DNA of 64,000 nt from Kitasatospora kifunensis. GTDB lineage: Bacteria; Actinomycetota; Actinomycetes; Streptomycetales; Streptomycetaceae. A program made the position numbers and the translations under genes. The stretch spans positions 3,658,001-3,722,000 of the forward strand of contig NZ_JACHJV010000001.1 in assembly GCF_014203855.1 (NCBI RefSeq). Reading direction: 5' to 3'. Positions 43,619-52,491 of this stretch are shown one piece after another (position 1 is the first letter of the stretch; each line of letters starts with the position of its first letter). Under the pieces are notes generated by a model that did not search any database, had not been told where the DNA came from, and saw only the letters and a program-made list of their open reading frames with translations.

Positions 43619-45193
43619 TCAGCGGCGGATGCCGGTGGCGAACGGCAGGGTGTTGACGAAGGCCCGGTGGTGCTCGCGGTCGCACCACTCCAGCTTGAGG
43701 TAGCTCTTGCCGGCCGAGGCCCGGATGGTCCGCTTGTCCCGGGCCAGCGCCTCGGGGCTGCGGGAGGAGACCGTGATGTAGCCGACCAGGTTGACCCCGG
43801 CGGCGCCGGAGGCCAGGTCGTCGCCGCGCTGGTCGACCCGCCCGGTGTGCGCCAGGTCGCGCGGGTCGACCGTGCGGTTCATCTTGGCGGCCCGGCTGGC
43901 CTCGGCCTCGTCGTTGGTCTTCTCGGTGAGCATCCGCTCGATGGCCACGTCGGTCGGCTCGAGGTCCATGGTGACGGCCACCGTACGGATCACGTCCGGG
44001 GTGTGCACCAGCAGCGGAGCCAGGAAGTTGACGCCCACCGGGGTGAGCGGCCACTCCTTGACCCAGGCGGTGGCGTGGCACCAGGGCTCGCGGGTGACGG
44101 ACTCGCGGGTCTTGGCCGTCAGGTACTGCGGGTGGGTGGCGTCCAGCTCGGCCGGCCAGGCGTTGCGCCGGCTCATCGCCTGGATGTGGTCGATCGGGTG
44201 GTCCGGGTCGTACATCGAGTGCAGCAGCGAGGAGAGCCTGGCCTGGCCCAGCGGCTGCCGCACCCGGATGTCGGCCTCGGCCAACCGGGCGCAGATGTCG
44301 GTCAGTTCACGGGCCATCACGGCGGCCAGGCCCTCGTCGTCCCGGGACCCCTCGCCGACCGCCCGCTTGTCGTAGGCGGTGCGGCTCATCGCGTGCGCCT
44401 CGGCGGCCAGGTCACGGTTGTAGTGCATGCAGGCCACCAGGTAGGCCCGGTGCTGCTCGGAGGAGGTGGAGACCATCGACTGCAACTGGTCGTAGGAGTC
44501 CTTGAGCCAGCGCGGCGCCTCGTGGTCACCGCGCCGCTCGACGTCCTTGGCGTGCGCGTCCGGGTCGGCGGGCAGGGTGCGGGCCAGGATCTGCAGCCGG
44601 GTCACGAAGCCGTCCCCGTTGGCGACGTGCTTGAGCAGCGTGCCGAACCGGTCGACCAGGGCCTCCTGGTCCTCGGAGTCACGCAGGCCCACGCCCGGGC
44701 CCTCGATCTCGATGGCGGCGGTGACCGTGCGCCGCTCCAGGTGCATCAGCACCCCGACCTCGTCCGGACCGAACGGCGCGCTCAGCCAGCGCAGCCGGCC
44801 CACCCCGGGCGGCGGGCCGACCTCGACCTCCCGACCGTTCAGCGCGGTGCCCGCGTCCATCGCGGTGGACTGCCACACCGCCCGGCCGCTGCGCACGGTG
44901 CGCCGGTAACTGCGGTTGATCTCCGCCCACTTGTAGAAGGTACGGCGCCGGTAGGGGACGTAGACCGCGGCCAGCGCCAGGATCGGGAAGCCGACCAGAC
45001 CGGCGATCCGCAGCGAGAGCACCGGCATCAGCAAGCCCCAGAGCATGCCCAGGAAGGCGCCGAAGATGATCAGCATGATCTCCCCGGACTCCCGGTTGCG
45101 CCCGATCGGCGCGTTCGGTCGGGCCTTGCCGATCAGATAGGTACGGCGCTGGTGGACGTAGCCTCCGTACTGGCCGAGCGGTTCGCTGCTCAA
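43619..45193 (-). CDS. SCO6880-family membrane protein (VirB3/VirB4 N-domain-like)
   Basis: A 524-residue protein. Its N-terminal cytosolic segment (GQYGGYVHQRRTYLIGKAR) is followed by two close hydrophobic helices (about 40-80), a PrgI/VirB3-like arrangement. A large cytosolic region (about 95-524) then resembles the N-terminal, non-ATPase part of VirB4. NCBI names this family SCO6880. It ends 19 bases before the VirB4-type ATPase gene, so the two probably form one split VirB3-VirB4 unit. No Walker motif is visible in this protein. Confidence 0.8.
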   Translation of the reverse strand: MSSEPLGQYGGYVHQRRTYLIGKARPNAPIGRNRESGEIMLIIFGAFLGMLWGLLMPVLSLRIAGLVGFPILALAAVYVPYRRRTFYKWAEINRSYRRTVRSGRAVWQSTAMDAGTALNGREVEVGPPPGVGRLRWLSAPFGPDEVGVLMHLERRTVTAAIEIEGPGVGLRDSEDQEALVDRFGTLLKHVANGDGFVTRLQILARTLPADPDAHAKDVERRGDHEAPRWLKDSYDQLQSMVSTSSEQHRAYLVACMHYNRDLAAEAHAMSRTAYDKRAVGEGSRDDEGLAAVMARELTDICARLAEADIRVRQPLGQARLSSLLHSMYDPDHPIDHIQAMSRRNAWPAELDATHPQYLTAKTRESVTREPWCHATAWVKEWPLTPVGVNFLAPLLVHTPDVIRTVAVTMDLEPTDVAIERMLTEKTNDEAEASRAAKMNRTVDPRDLAHTGRVDQRGDDLASGAAGVNLVGYITVSSRSPEALARDKRTIRASAGKSYLKLEWCDREHHRAFVNTLPFATGIRR

Positions 45194-45199
45194 GGTGCG

Positions 45200-46504
45200 T
45201 CACCCTCCGTTCGCTGGGTTCTGGGCCGGCGCCGAAGCCGGAGTCGACGGTTTGGCGGGAGCCGGTGGCGCCGTGCTGCGCGAGGCGTGCGCGGCGATGC
45301 CCGGCGCGACCGAACCGCCGCCGGCCCCACCGCCGCCGCCACCACCGGCACCGCCCTCCGCCCCGCCGCGCGAGCCGTGCGTCGAGATGCCCTGCTTCAC
45401 CAGGTTGGCCGGCCCGTTGATCATCGCCGAACCGGCCGAGACCGCGCTCGCCCTGGCCTGGCGCAGGTGCAGCATCTCGTCGCCGAAACCGGGCACGAAG
45501 CGGTAGATGGCCGTGCTGGCGAAGATCGACAGGAAGAGGATGGCGAGCCCGGAGAGTATCCGGGCGAAGTCGTCGGAGGCCCCCGAACCGGTGGCGATCG
45601 CACTCGCCAGGCCCAGGATGATCACGATCACCGGCTTGGCCAGGTCGATCGCGGCCATCAGGCCGGCCCAGCGGCGCACGTGCTTCCACAGCTGCTTGTC
45701 CACCAGGCCCGCGTAGACCGCGGTGCCGAGCAGCGCGCCGACGTAGAGCATCGCGGCCCGGATCAGCAGCTCGATCCAGAGCACGGCGGCCGCCAGCACG
45801 GCGATCAGCGAGACCAGGATCAGGATCAGCGGGCCGCCGCCGATCGTGCCGTGCTCCAGGGTGTCGGCCAGGCCACCCAGATAGGTACCGGTGTCCGACT
45901 TGGTCCCGGCCGCGATCGCGGTGGTCAGCCCGTCGGTCGCGCCGACCAGGGTGTAGAGGATCAGCGGGGTGAAGGCGGAGGCCACCACGGTCAGCCAGAG
46001 GAAACCGATCGCCTCCGAGAAGGCCTGGGTCAACGGAACCCCGCGCACCGCCCGCTTGGTCACCGCGAGCAGCCAGAGCACCAGGGTCACCACGGTGGCG
46101 CCGGCGAAGACCACGGCGTACTGCTGCAGGAAGCTGGCGTTGGTGAAGTCCACCTGCGTGGTGCCGTCGATCGCACCGGACAGGCTGCGCACCACCCAGG
46201 CCGCGGCCTGCGCGAAGGCCTTGGCGAGCGAGCCGAGCGGGTCGGTCACGGAGCCGACGGTGGAGGAGCCGGGGAGGCCACCTGGACCGTTGGCACAGAG
46301 GATCCCGTCGGAGGCCATCGGCAGCGACGGGCAGTTGCCATTGGACGGCGACCCCGACGGGCTAGGGCTCCCCGAAGGTGGTGCGCTCGGTGCCGCGAAG
46401 ACGCGTTGCGCCACCAGCAGCGCCCCCAGTTGCAGCATCGCCAACGCCCCGCCCAGCGCACCGGCGCGGCGGGCGAAGGAGGGCTGCGGGCCGTCAGCGG
46501 GCAT
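45200..46504 (-). CDS. Polytopic membrane protein, VirB6/TrbL-like
   Basis: A 434-residue protein. An N-terminal signal-like helix is followed by a Ser/Pro/Gly linker, then about six hydrophobic helices (residues 95-350). The C-terminal tail is Gly/Ala/Pro-rich, with a run of glycines. Polytopic proteins of this type form the inner-membrane channel (VirB6/TrbL) in type IV secretion. The assignment rests on topology and gene order, since sequence similarity is weak by eye. GGAGG 8 bases before ATG 46504 supports the start, which overlaps the upstream gene by 11 bases. Confidence 0.72.
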   Translation of the reverse strand: MPADGPQPSFARRAGALGGALAMLQLGALLVAQRVFAAPSAPPSGSPSPSGSPSNGNCPSLPMASDGILCANGPGGLPGSSTVGSVTDPLGSLAKAFAQAAAWVVRSLSGAIDGTTQVDFTNASFLQQYAVVFAGATVVTLVLWLLAVTKRAVRGVPLTQAFSEAIGFLWLTVVASAFTPLILYTLVGATDGLTTAIAAGTKSDTGTYLGGLADTLEHGTIGGGPLILILVSLIAVLAAAVLWIELLIRAAMLYVGALLGTAVYAGLVDKQLWKHVRRWAGLMAAIDLAKPVIVIILGLASAIATGSGASDDFARILSGLAILFLSIFASTAIYRFVPGFGDEMLHLRQARASAVSAGSAMINGPANLVKQGISTHGSRGGAEGGAGGGGGGGAGGGSVAPGIAAHASRSTAPPAPAKPSTPASAPAQNPANGG

Positions 46505-47303
46505 AGCGGAAGCCTCCGAACTGCTGGACAGCGCCGGTGATGTCGTCGGCACTGGCGGCCTGTTGGTCGGCGGGTACGGGCGCGGGCCCGTCCTGGCGGG
46601 TGTAGTCGGTGAGCTTCCAGTCCCCGCCGGTCCAGTGCAGGGTCAGCGTGAGGGTGTACCAGGACGCGGTCACCGGCTTGGTCGAGGAGGTCCCGGCCAG
46701 GCCACCGAGCCCTGCGCACCACACCAGCGCCTTGGTGCTGTCGGCCGTGTAGCCGTCGGTGTGGGTGCCGATCGGCACCGCGCGGCTGACGAAGGTGAGC
46801 CCCTTGGGCGCCTGGCCCTGGGCGTCCAGGCCGTAGCCGCTCAGCACGGTGGGGGTGATCGTCTGGTCAAGTCGGGCGCGCAGCGCGTCGGCTGCGGCCG
46901 GGTCGGCGATCGCGGTGATCACGGCGTGCCGCGCGTCGGTCCGGAACATGTCCGTACCGCCCAGCGCGACGGCGTAGTTGGCCGCAGCCGACTGGGCGCC
47001 CTGGTCGGTGTCGGGGTAGCCGGTGGCGATCCCGTTGCTGGTGGTGCCGACCGGCTGCGTGCCGCTGGGCGCGGTGGGGGCGCCGGTGGGCGGGGCCGGG
47101 GCGGGGCCGTGCTGGCCGCCGGCCGTCGGTGCGGTCTTGTCGCGGTTGGCGATCGAGATGGCGACCACCAGCAGGGTGACCACCAGCAGGACCGTCAGCA
47201 GGGTGCGCAGCGGCCTGGGCTGACGGCCGGACGGATACGGGGAGGGCTGTTCGCCGACCGGCAGCCGCGTACGGGTGTGCGGCTGGTCGTCGGGCAACGG
47301 CAC
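46494..47303 (-). CDS. Bitopic membrane protein, VirB8/TcpC-like by layout
   Basis: A 269-residue protein. It has a short basic cytosolic N-terminus, one helix (about 34-52), a Pro/Ala/Thr linker, and an external domain (about 95-265) with SWYTLTLTLHWTGGDWKLTDY near the end, an NTF2-like strand pattern. VirB8 and TcpC share this topology, so a scaffold role in the secretion complex is plausible but unproven. GTG 47303 has AGGAGG 6 bases upstream. Its stop overlaps the start of the VirB6-like gene. Confidence 0.68.
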   Translation of the reverse strand: MPLPDDQPHTRTRLPVGEQPSPYPSGRQPRPLRTLLTVLLVVTLLVVAISIANRDKTAPTAGGQHGPAPAPPTGAPTAPSGTQPVGTTSNGIATGYPDTDQGAQSAAANYAVALGGTDMFRTDARHAVITAIADPAAADALRARLDQTITPTVLSGYGLDAQGQAPKGLTFVSRAVPIGTHTDGYTADSTKALVWCAGLGGLAGTSSTKPVTASWYTLTLTLHWTGGDWKLTDYTRQDGPAPVPADQQAASADDITGAVQQFGGFRYAR

Positions 47304-47572
47304 GGCGGCCCTCCTGGGACAGGGAGCCGACGGTGGCTCCAGCGTGACAATCCGGTCGGTTCCAGCGGCCCTACCGACCGGCAGGGGTCGGCTCCAGGAC
47401 CGGGACGGGTCCAGGACGCCCGGCAGCGGTCAGGCCCGGCCGACCCGACCTCCGGACCCGACCATCCGATTCTGACCGATGCCGACCGTGGTCGACCAGC
47501 GCCGACCGGCTGGCCCCCCGGTGTGACCGGTCAATCGACAGAGACCGTGTGACCGGCCCCACTGTCTGATCG

Positions 47573-47944
47573 TCAGATGGCCATGCCGTAGACAATGGTG
47601 AACAGAGTGCCCAGTGATCCGATGATGAACACGCCGGTCAGCCCGGCGATGATCAGCCCCTTGCCCTGCTCGGCACTGAAGGTGTCGCGCATCGCGGTCG
47701 CCCCGATCCGCTGCTTCGCCGCCCCCCAGACCGCGATCGCCAGGCAGGCCAGGATGGCGACCGCCATCACGACCTCCACCATGATCCTGGCCTCCGAACC
47801 GAGGGTGGAGAACGGACCCCAATCCGGGGCAATACCACCGATAATGGTGTCGATGTTGCCCTTCTTGGCGTTCGGGTCATCGGCCAGCAGGCCGCTGGCG
47901 TATCCACTAACGGCGTTGCTCACACTCATCACTGTGTCACTCAC
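47573..47944 (-). CDS. Two-helix membrane protein, VirB2/TrbC pilin-like
   Basis: A protein of about 123 residues. Two hydrophobic helices (about 56-76 and 99-121) are joined by a short basic loop (AAKQRIGATAMRD). Size and topology fit VirB2/TrbC pilins, although no signal-peptide cleavage site is evident. It is first in the leftward cluster, 269 bases before the VirB8-like gene. GTG 47944 is preferred because AGGA lies 6 bases upstream; ATG 47950 would add two residues. Confidence 0.68.
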   Translation of the reverse strand: MSDTVMSVSNAVSGYASGLLADDPNAKKGNIDTIIGGIAPDWGPFSTLGSEARIMVEVVMAVAILACLAIAVWGAAKQRIGATAMRDTFSAEQGKGLIIAGLTGVFIIGSLGTLFTIVYGMAI

Positions 47945-48285
47945 GTGCATTCCTGTCTCACCGCCCGGTCAGCCAATTGAAGGCCCCTCACCTGGGGACT
48001 GCGAAGAGCCGGGACCTATTCTTGGCCAGATCTGATGTCGACTTGGCTACTTCTTGAGGATTGGTCGCGCGATAGGGGACTTGTACGCCAGGATGTCCAC
48101 TGCACGAAGGATAGCGCTCACTCTTTGTATCTCCGATGATTGCGCTGAGCAACGCCTTGCAGCAGACTGGTGGGGGTGTCGGCCGATCGACCTGGCGCGT
48201 GCGGGGGGCATATGCGTACCGGTGTCGCGCCGGAGGCTCTACCCCTGCTCCCCGTGGGGCACAAGCACTCTGACACTGCATCGGG
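47945..48285. other. Divergent intergenic region of the secretion-like cluster
   Basis: No protein-like frame and no recognisable riboswitch core. It must hold the promoters for the pilin-like gene and the SLT-NlpC gene, but no box pair is strong enough to assign. It is relatively AT-rich around 48030-48170. Confidence 0.4.
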
Positions 48286-49452
48286 ATGGTGCTGATGGTA
48301 CTCCGGAAAGGCCCCCGAGCGGCGATCGCGGGGGGAGCTGTTGCAGTCGGCTTCCTGCTCGTGGTCGGGGTCGGCACCTATGCGGCCAGCGGCTCCGCAC
48401 AGGCCGGTTCGGCCCCCGGCCTGGCCCCCGGCACCGTCCCGGCGGCCTACCAGGGCCTGATCCAGCAGGCCGGCAGCAGCAGTTGCCCGCTCATGTCGCC
48501 GCCCCTGCTGGCCGCCCAGCTCTACCAGGAGAGCGGCTTCGACCCGACCGCGCGCAGCGGGCCGGGCGCCCAGGGCATCGGCCAGATCATGCCGAGCACC
48601 TGGGCGGCGTATCAGCTGCCCGGCAAGACGAACCCCTGGGACCCGAACGACGCCATCCCGATGGCCGCGCACATCGACTGCGAGTTCGCCAACCAGGTCA
48701 CCGGTGTCCCCGGTAACCCGGTGGCCAACATGCTCGCCGCTTACAACGCGGGCCAGGACGCGGTCCTCAAGTACCAGGGCGTGCCGCCCTATCCGGAGAC
48801 CCAGGCCTACGTCCGCTCGATCCTCGCCCTGCTTCCGAGCTTCACCGCCGTCACCACCCCCGTGGCGGTCTCCGGGCAGGCCTCCGGCGCCATCTACTTC
48901 GCCCAGACCAAGCTCGGCACCCCGTACCTGTGGGGCGGCGAGGGACTGCCCTCGCAGAACGGCCAGTTCGACTGCTCGGGCCTGACCCAGGCCGCCTACG
49001 CCTCGGTCGGCATCACCCTGCCCCGGGTGGCCAACGACCAGTGGTACTCGGGCCCGCACCCCTCGCGCGACCAACTGCGCCCCGGCGACCTGGTCTTCTT
49101 CGCCAACGACCTGACCGACCCGCGCAGCATCCACCACGTGGGCATCTACGTCGGCGGCGGGTACATGATCAACGCCCCGCACACCGGCGCGGTGATCCGC
49201 TACGACTCGATCGATCAGACGGGCTACATCGGCGCCACCCGGGTCACCCAGGACGGCGCCGCCGCCCTGCCGGTGCGCGACAGTTCCGGGAACATCACCG
49301 GCGGCCCCGACATCGGTCAGCAGCAGACCCAGGCGCCCTCGGCCGGCTCGGGGGGCACCCCCGCGCCGGGCCCGAGCAGCCCCGCACCGAACCCGGCGGC
49401 CGCCGCCCTGCCCGTCCCCGCAGCCACCGGCAAGCCCGGCAAGCAGACCTGA
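48286..49452 (+). CDS. Bifunctional lytic transglycosylase and NlpC/P60 peptidase (VirB1-like)
   Basis: A 388-residue exported cell-wall hydrolase. The N-terminal helix (about 12-33) is a signal anchor. The SLT domain (about 50-190) has catalytic Glu82 in YQESGFDP, then GAQGIGQIMPSTW and AAYNAGQDAV. The NlpC/P60 domain (about 198-320) has the catalytic cysteine in FDCSGLTQ (Cys230) and the histidine in IHHVGIYVG. A Pro/Ala tail follows. It cuts glycan strands and peptides, opening peptidoglycan locally, the role VirB1 plays in type IV secretion. It is divergent from the secretion genes. ATG 48295 is an alternative start. Confidence 0.88.
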   Translation: MVLMVLRKGPRAAIAGGAVAVGFLLVVGVGTYAASGSAQAGSAPGLAPGTVPAAYQGLIQQAGSSSCPLMSPPLLAAQLYQESGFDPTARSGPGAQGIGQIMPSTWAAYQLPGKTNPWDPNDAIPMAAHIDCEFANQVTGVPGNPVANMLAAYNAGQDAVLKYQGVPPYPETQAYVRSILALLPSFTAVTTPVAVSGQASGAIYFAQTKLGTPYLWGGEGLPSQNGQFDCSGLTQAAYASVGITLPRVANDQWYSGPHPSRDQLRPGDLVFFANDLTDPRSIHHVGIYVGGGYMINAPHTGAVIRYDSIDQTGYIGATRVTQDGAAALPVRDSSGNITGGPDIGQQQTQAPSAGSGGTPAPGPSSPAPNPAAAALPVPAATGKPGKQT

Positions 49453-49604
49453 CGCTCCACCAGCTTCGACCGCGTCACGTCAAGTTTCCATAACACCCGG
49501 TCGACATGGAACGCTGTGACCTGCCCGGCTCGTTACTCAGGGGGTCAGGCAGCACAGGATCGGCCGGGCCCCCGGATCAGCCGGCAGAGCACAGGAGGTA
49601 CGGC

Positions 49605-50342
49605 GTGTCGACGCTGTTGGCCGACACCAGCAACCCGGACCTCGAACTGCTCTACACCGTCAACGGATGGGCCAAGGACGCCCCCGGCTGGCTGGACGGC
49701 CTGGTCTCCTGGATCGGCGAGTACGGCATCCTGTTCGGCCTGTTCACGCTCTGCGTCGTCGGCTGGCTGCAGGCCCGCCGACGGCCGGACGCGCCGGTGG
49801 CGGTGGCCGGGGTGCTCTGGGCACCGCTCGCGGTCGTGGCGGCCGAGCTGGCCAACCTGCCGATCGCCACCATCGTCGACCGGCCGCGCCCCTTCGTCAC
49901 GCACCCGGGCCTGGACGTGCTGGTGGCCGGCAAGGCCGGGACCCACTCCTTCGTCAGCGACCACGCGACCATGTCGATGACCGTCGCCGTCGCACTCTTC
50001 CTGGTCAACCGCCGCCTGGGCGCGATCGCCGGTGCGCTGGCGCTGCTGCAGGGCTTCTGCCGGCTGTTCATGGGCGTGCACTACCCGACCGACGTGCTCG
50101 GCGGCTACGCGCTGGCCACCGCCGTGGCGCTGCTGCTGGCCCCGATCGCGATGGCCGTGCTGGTGCCGCTGTGCCACGCGGTGGCCCGCACCGCGGCCGC
50201 ACCACTGGTCCTGGCCGGTCCCGCCAGCGCCGCCGCCAAGGGCCGGCCCACCAAGGGACGGCGCCGGCGGGGCCCTGGTGCCGCCAGCCCGCGGCCGGAG
50301 CAGGAGCGCTCGGCGGCCGCCGACTCCGACCTGGCGGCCTGA
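49605..50342 (+). CDS. PAP2-family membrane phosphatase
   Basis: A 245-residue protein with about five helices and the PAP2 phosphatase motifs. Motif 1 is represented by DRPRP, motif 2 by SFVSDHATM (a variant of PSGH), and motif 3 by RLFMGVHYPTDVLGG. It probably removes phosphate from an undecaprenyl or other lipid pyrophosphate at the membrane. GTG 49605 has GGAGG 6 bases upstream, so longer frames are not used. The C-terminus is a basic Ala/Arg-rich tail. Confidence 0.87.
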   Translation: MSTLLADTSNPDLELLYTVNGWAKDAPGWLDGLVSWIGEYGILFGLFTLCVVGWLQARRRPDAPVAVAGVLWAPLAVVAAELANLPIATIVDRPRPFVTHPGLDVLVAGKAGTHSFVSDHATMSMTVAVALFLVNRRLGAIAGALALLQGFCRLFMGVHYPTDVLGGYALATAVALLLAPIAMAVLVPLCHAVARTAAAPLVLAGPASAAAKGRPTKGRRRRGPGAASPRPEQERSAAADSDLAA

Positions 50343-50370
50343 GCGGACTCCCTGGGGGCCTGAGCGGCCG

Positions 50371-50586
50371 TCAACCACCCGCTGCCGCGCGGTGTTCGGC
50401 GGCGTCCCGCCGGGCCCGGTCGCGTGAGCGCCGGGCCGGGGCGAACCAGCCGCAGTCGCACCCCGCGTGGGCGAAGGAGCCGCGTTCGGAGATCTCGATC
50501 TGATGGTGGTCGGCCGCTGGGTCGGCCTCGGAAGCATCCTCTGACTCACCGCGGAAGTCGGACCGGGCCGACGGCTCCGTATACAC
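50371..50586 (-). CDS. 71-residue protein with a CDCGW motif
   Basis: A small acidic-then-basic protein, starting MYTEPSARSDF, with GCDCGWFAPARRSRDRARRD near the C-terminus. The Cys-x-Cys could bind metal. The GTG start has TACCGT 7 bases upstream and no Shine-Dalgarno (leaderless). Coding bias and the compact motif support a real gene, but no function is known to me. It is convergent with the PAP2 gene (28 bases between the stops). Confidence 0.65.
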   Translation of the reverse strand: MYTEPSARSDFRGESEDASEADPAADHHQIEISERGSFAHAGCDCGWFAPARRSRDRARRDAAEHRAAAGG

Positions 50587-50799
50587 GGCCTTAACGGTAG
50601 CCCGACTTTCCTACCGCCCACCCCCGCCCCCGCCCGCTCGCCCTGCCCCGGCGCGCGCCGAGTGCCGCACGCCGCCTGCCGCGTAACCGGGGCGGCCGGC
50701 GGTCGTTCTCGCCAGTACCGGCCCCGTCCAGCCAGGGGCGGCGGCCCGCCGGTCATCCGGCCCGAGGGGGCCTGGATCACCATGGGGGTTGAGATCACC

Positions 50800-51687
50800 A
50801 TGACCACGTCGCGCGCCACCCGCACCCTCCTCCCGGCCGCAGCCACCGTGCTGCTCGCCGCGGCGCTGTCCGGCTGCGGCGGCACCGCCGCCTCGGGCGG
50901 CTCGGCCGACGCGAGCGCGGCCGGCACCGCGAGCCAGAGCCCGGTGGCCGACAAGCTCGCCGACGACCCGGTCACGGCGGTGCGCAACGCCGCCGACATC
51001 ACCGGGCGCACCGGCTCCGCCCAGGCCACCACCGAGCTGACCACCGAGTCCGGTGAGAAGAAGGCCGCCTTCACCGGCGCCGGCCCCTACGACTACGTCA
51101 ACCGGATCGGCCGCATCGAGGTGCAGGTCCCACCGGGCGCCGCCACCACCGGCAAGGTGGTCGAGGTGGTCGAGCCGGGCATCGTCTTCCTGCAGAACAG
51201 CGGCGCCAAGGTCCCCGCGGGCAAGTGGGTCAAGCTGGACGTGCGCCAGCTCGCCGACGGCAACCTGATCAGCAACGGCGCCACCGACCCGGCCAGCGCC
51301 GCCGGAGCGCTGCGCGGCGTGCAGCAGGCGAGCGTGGTCGGTGACGAGACGCTGGACGGGGTGCCGCTCAAGCACTACAAGGGCACCCTGGACCTGGCCA
51401 AGGCGGCCGACGCCACCGGTGGCCAGGCGGCGAACGGGCTGCGGATGGCGGCGAGCACCTTCACCGTCAAGGACGTCCCGTTCGAGGCCTGGCTGGACGC
51501 CCAGGGGCGGCTGCACAAGGTGACCGAGGTCTTCACCTTCGCCGGGGTGGCTGGCTCCAAGGACCCCAAGGACCAGGTGAAGGTCACCTCCACGGTCTCG
51601 CTCAGCGCTTTCGGCCAGCCCGTGCAGGTCACCGAGCCGGCCGCCGCCGATGTGGTCGAGATGAAGGACTCCAGTTCGCCGAAGTGA
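50800..51687 (+). CDS. Lipoprotein, LppX/LprG-like fold
   Basis: A 295-residue lipoprotein. The signal peptide ends in the lipobox ALSGCGG (lipid Cys near residue 25), followed by a Ser/Ala/Gly linker. The mature domain is an alternating-strand fold like LppX/LprG-type lipoproteins. It contains DETLDGVPLKHYKGTLDL, where the HYKG-type turn is typical, and ends with VTEPAAADVVEM. A lipid- or sensor-type role is possible; the ligand is unknown. ATG 50800 is chosen; ATG 50782 gives six more residues, and both starts share a GATCACCATG repeat. Confidence 0.78.
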   Translation: MTTSRATRTLLPAAATVLLAAALSGCGGTAASGGSADASAAGTASQSPVADKLADDPVTAVRNAADITGRTGSAQATTELTTESGEKKAAFTGAGPYDYVNRIGRIEVQVPPGAATTGKVVEVVEPGIVFLQNSGAKVPAGKWVKLDVRQLADGNLISNGATDPASAAGALRGVQQASVVGDETLDGVPLKHYKGTLDLAKAADATGGQAANGLRMAASTFTVKDVPFEAWLDAQGRLHKVTEVFTFAGVAGSKDPKDQVKVTSTVSLSAFGQPVQVTEPAAADVVEMKDSSSPK

Positions 51688-51899
51688 CGCACCCTCCGGT
51701 GCGAAGGGGGCCGACCGGGGCGAAGGGCCGGCCGCAGTGACGCGCCGTCATGGGCCGGGTCGGCGACAGCGAGGGCGGCCCACCCGTTTCGGTGGCAGAG
51801 ATGGCCCGTCCGTGCCATGGGGGGCGGGCCCCGCACTCTCTAGGCTGGGGGACGGGTGCCTGCTGCCCCGGCAAGCGGGTGGTGAAGGGGTGGTGCAGG

Positions 51900-52163
51900 G
51901 TGTCGTCCTCGGCGGATCGGACAGGTCGAGCGGATCGGACCGTCGGCCACGAGAGCGCGGCCCTCGACGAGATCGAGCTGGCCGGCGAGCTGATGATCGC
52001 CGCCACCGCCAGCAGCGCCGAGCGGTTGCCCACCGCCCGGATCGACGAGGTGCTGCTGCACCAGCAGCTCGCCGGCACCGAGCAGCAGGCGGCTCTGCCC
52101 GGCCAGGACGGCGACGACAGCGAGGACGAGGGCGAGCAGGTCAGCTCCGCAGCAGCCGACTGA
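51900..52163 (+). CDS. Small hypothetical protein upstream of csoR (convergent overlap)
   Basis: An 87-residue acidic protein with a helical core (LDEIELAGELMIAASA-like, here DEIELAGELMIAATAS, then RIDEVLL). The GTG start has AAGGGG 9 bases upstream. Similar small proteins with an ELAGELMIAA segment occur beside csoR in streptomycetes, from memory. Its last 23 bases overlap the end of convergent csoR. No function is known. Confidence 0.6.
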   Translation: MSSSADRTGRADRTVGHESAALDEIELAGELMIAATASSAERLPTARIDEVLLHQQLAGTEQQAALPGQDGDDSEDEGEQVSSAAAD

Positions 52164-52491
52164 TCGCGGTCATCGCCTCGCCGACCTTCTCGTCCATCGC
52201 CGAGCCGCCCTCCTCGACGGCGGCGGCCACGCAGTGCTTGATGTGCTCGTCCAGCAGCGCCAGCGCGAAGGACTGCAGCGCCTTGGTGGTGGCCGAGACC
52301 TGGGTGAGGATGTCGATGCAGTAGACGTCCTCCTCCACCATCCGTTGCAGGCCGCGGGCCTGGCCCTCGATCCGGCGCAGCCGCTTGAGGTGGTCCGCCT
52401 TGTGCGAGCTGTAGCCGTGCGGGCCCTGCCCGTGCGCCGACGCCTCGGTCGGCTGGGTGCCGGTGCTGTCGTCCGTACTGCTCGTGGTCAT
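52141..52491 (-). CDS. csoR: Copper-sensing repressor CsoR
   Basis: A 116-residue all-helical repressor. The copper ligands of CsoR are present in the Cys-His-Cys pattern: Cys58 in VYCIDIL, and His83 and Cys87 in DEHIKHC. The basic DNA-binding face has KADHLKRLRRIEGQARGLQ. CsoR releases copper-resistance operators when it binds Cu(I). The N-terminal 28 residues are a polar extension. ATG 52491 has GGGGCAGG upstream. No copZ/copA lies next to it, so its targets are elsewhere. Confidence 0.92.
   Translation of the reverse strand: MTTSSTDDSTGTQPTEASAHGQGPHGYSSHKADHLKRLRRIEGQARGLQRMVEEDVYCIDILTQVSATTKALQSFALALLDEHIKHCVAAAVEEGGSAMDEKVGEAMTAISRLLRS

Noticed and set aside
43514..46540. Rightward 1008-codon open frame antisense to the secretion genes
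   Set aside because: It is a mirror frame of GC-rich coding DNA, with His/Gln/Arg/Gly-rich low-complexity translation and no domain; the leftward genes have ribosome-binding sites and motifs.
47945..48285. Possible c-di-AMP (ydaO-type) riboswitch before the SLT-NlpC gene
   Set aside because: Such riboswitches precede wall-hydrolase genes in actinomycetes, but none of the conserved core segments could be found here.
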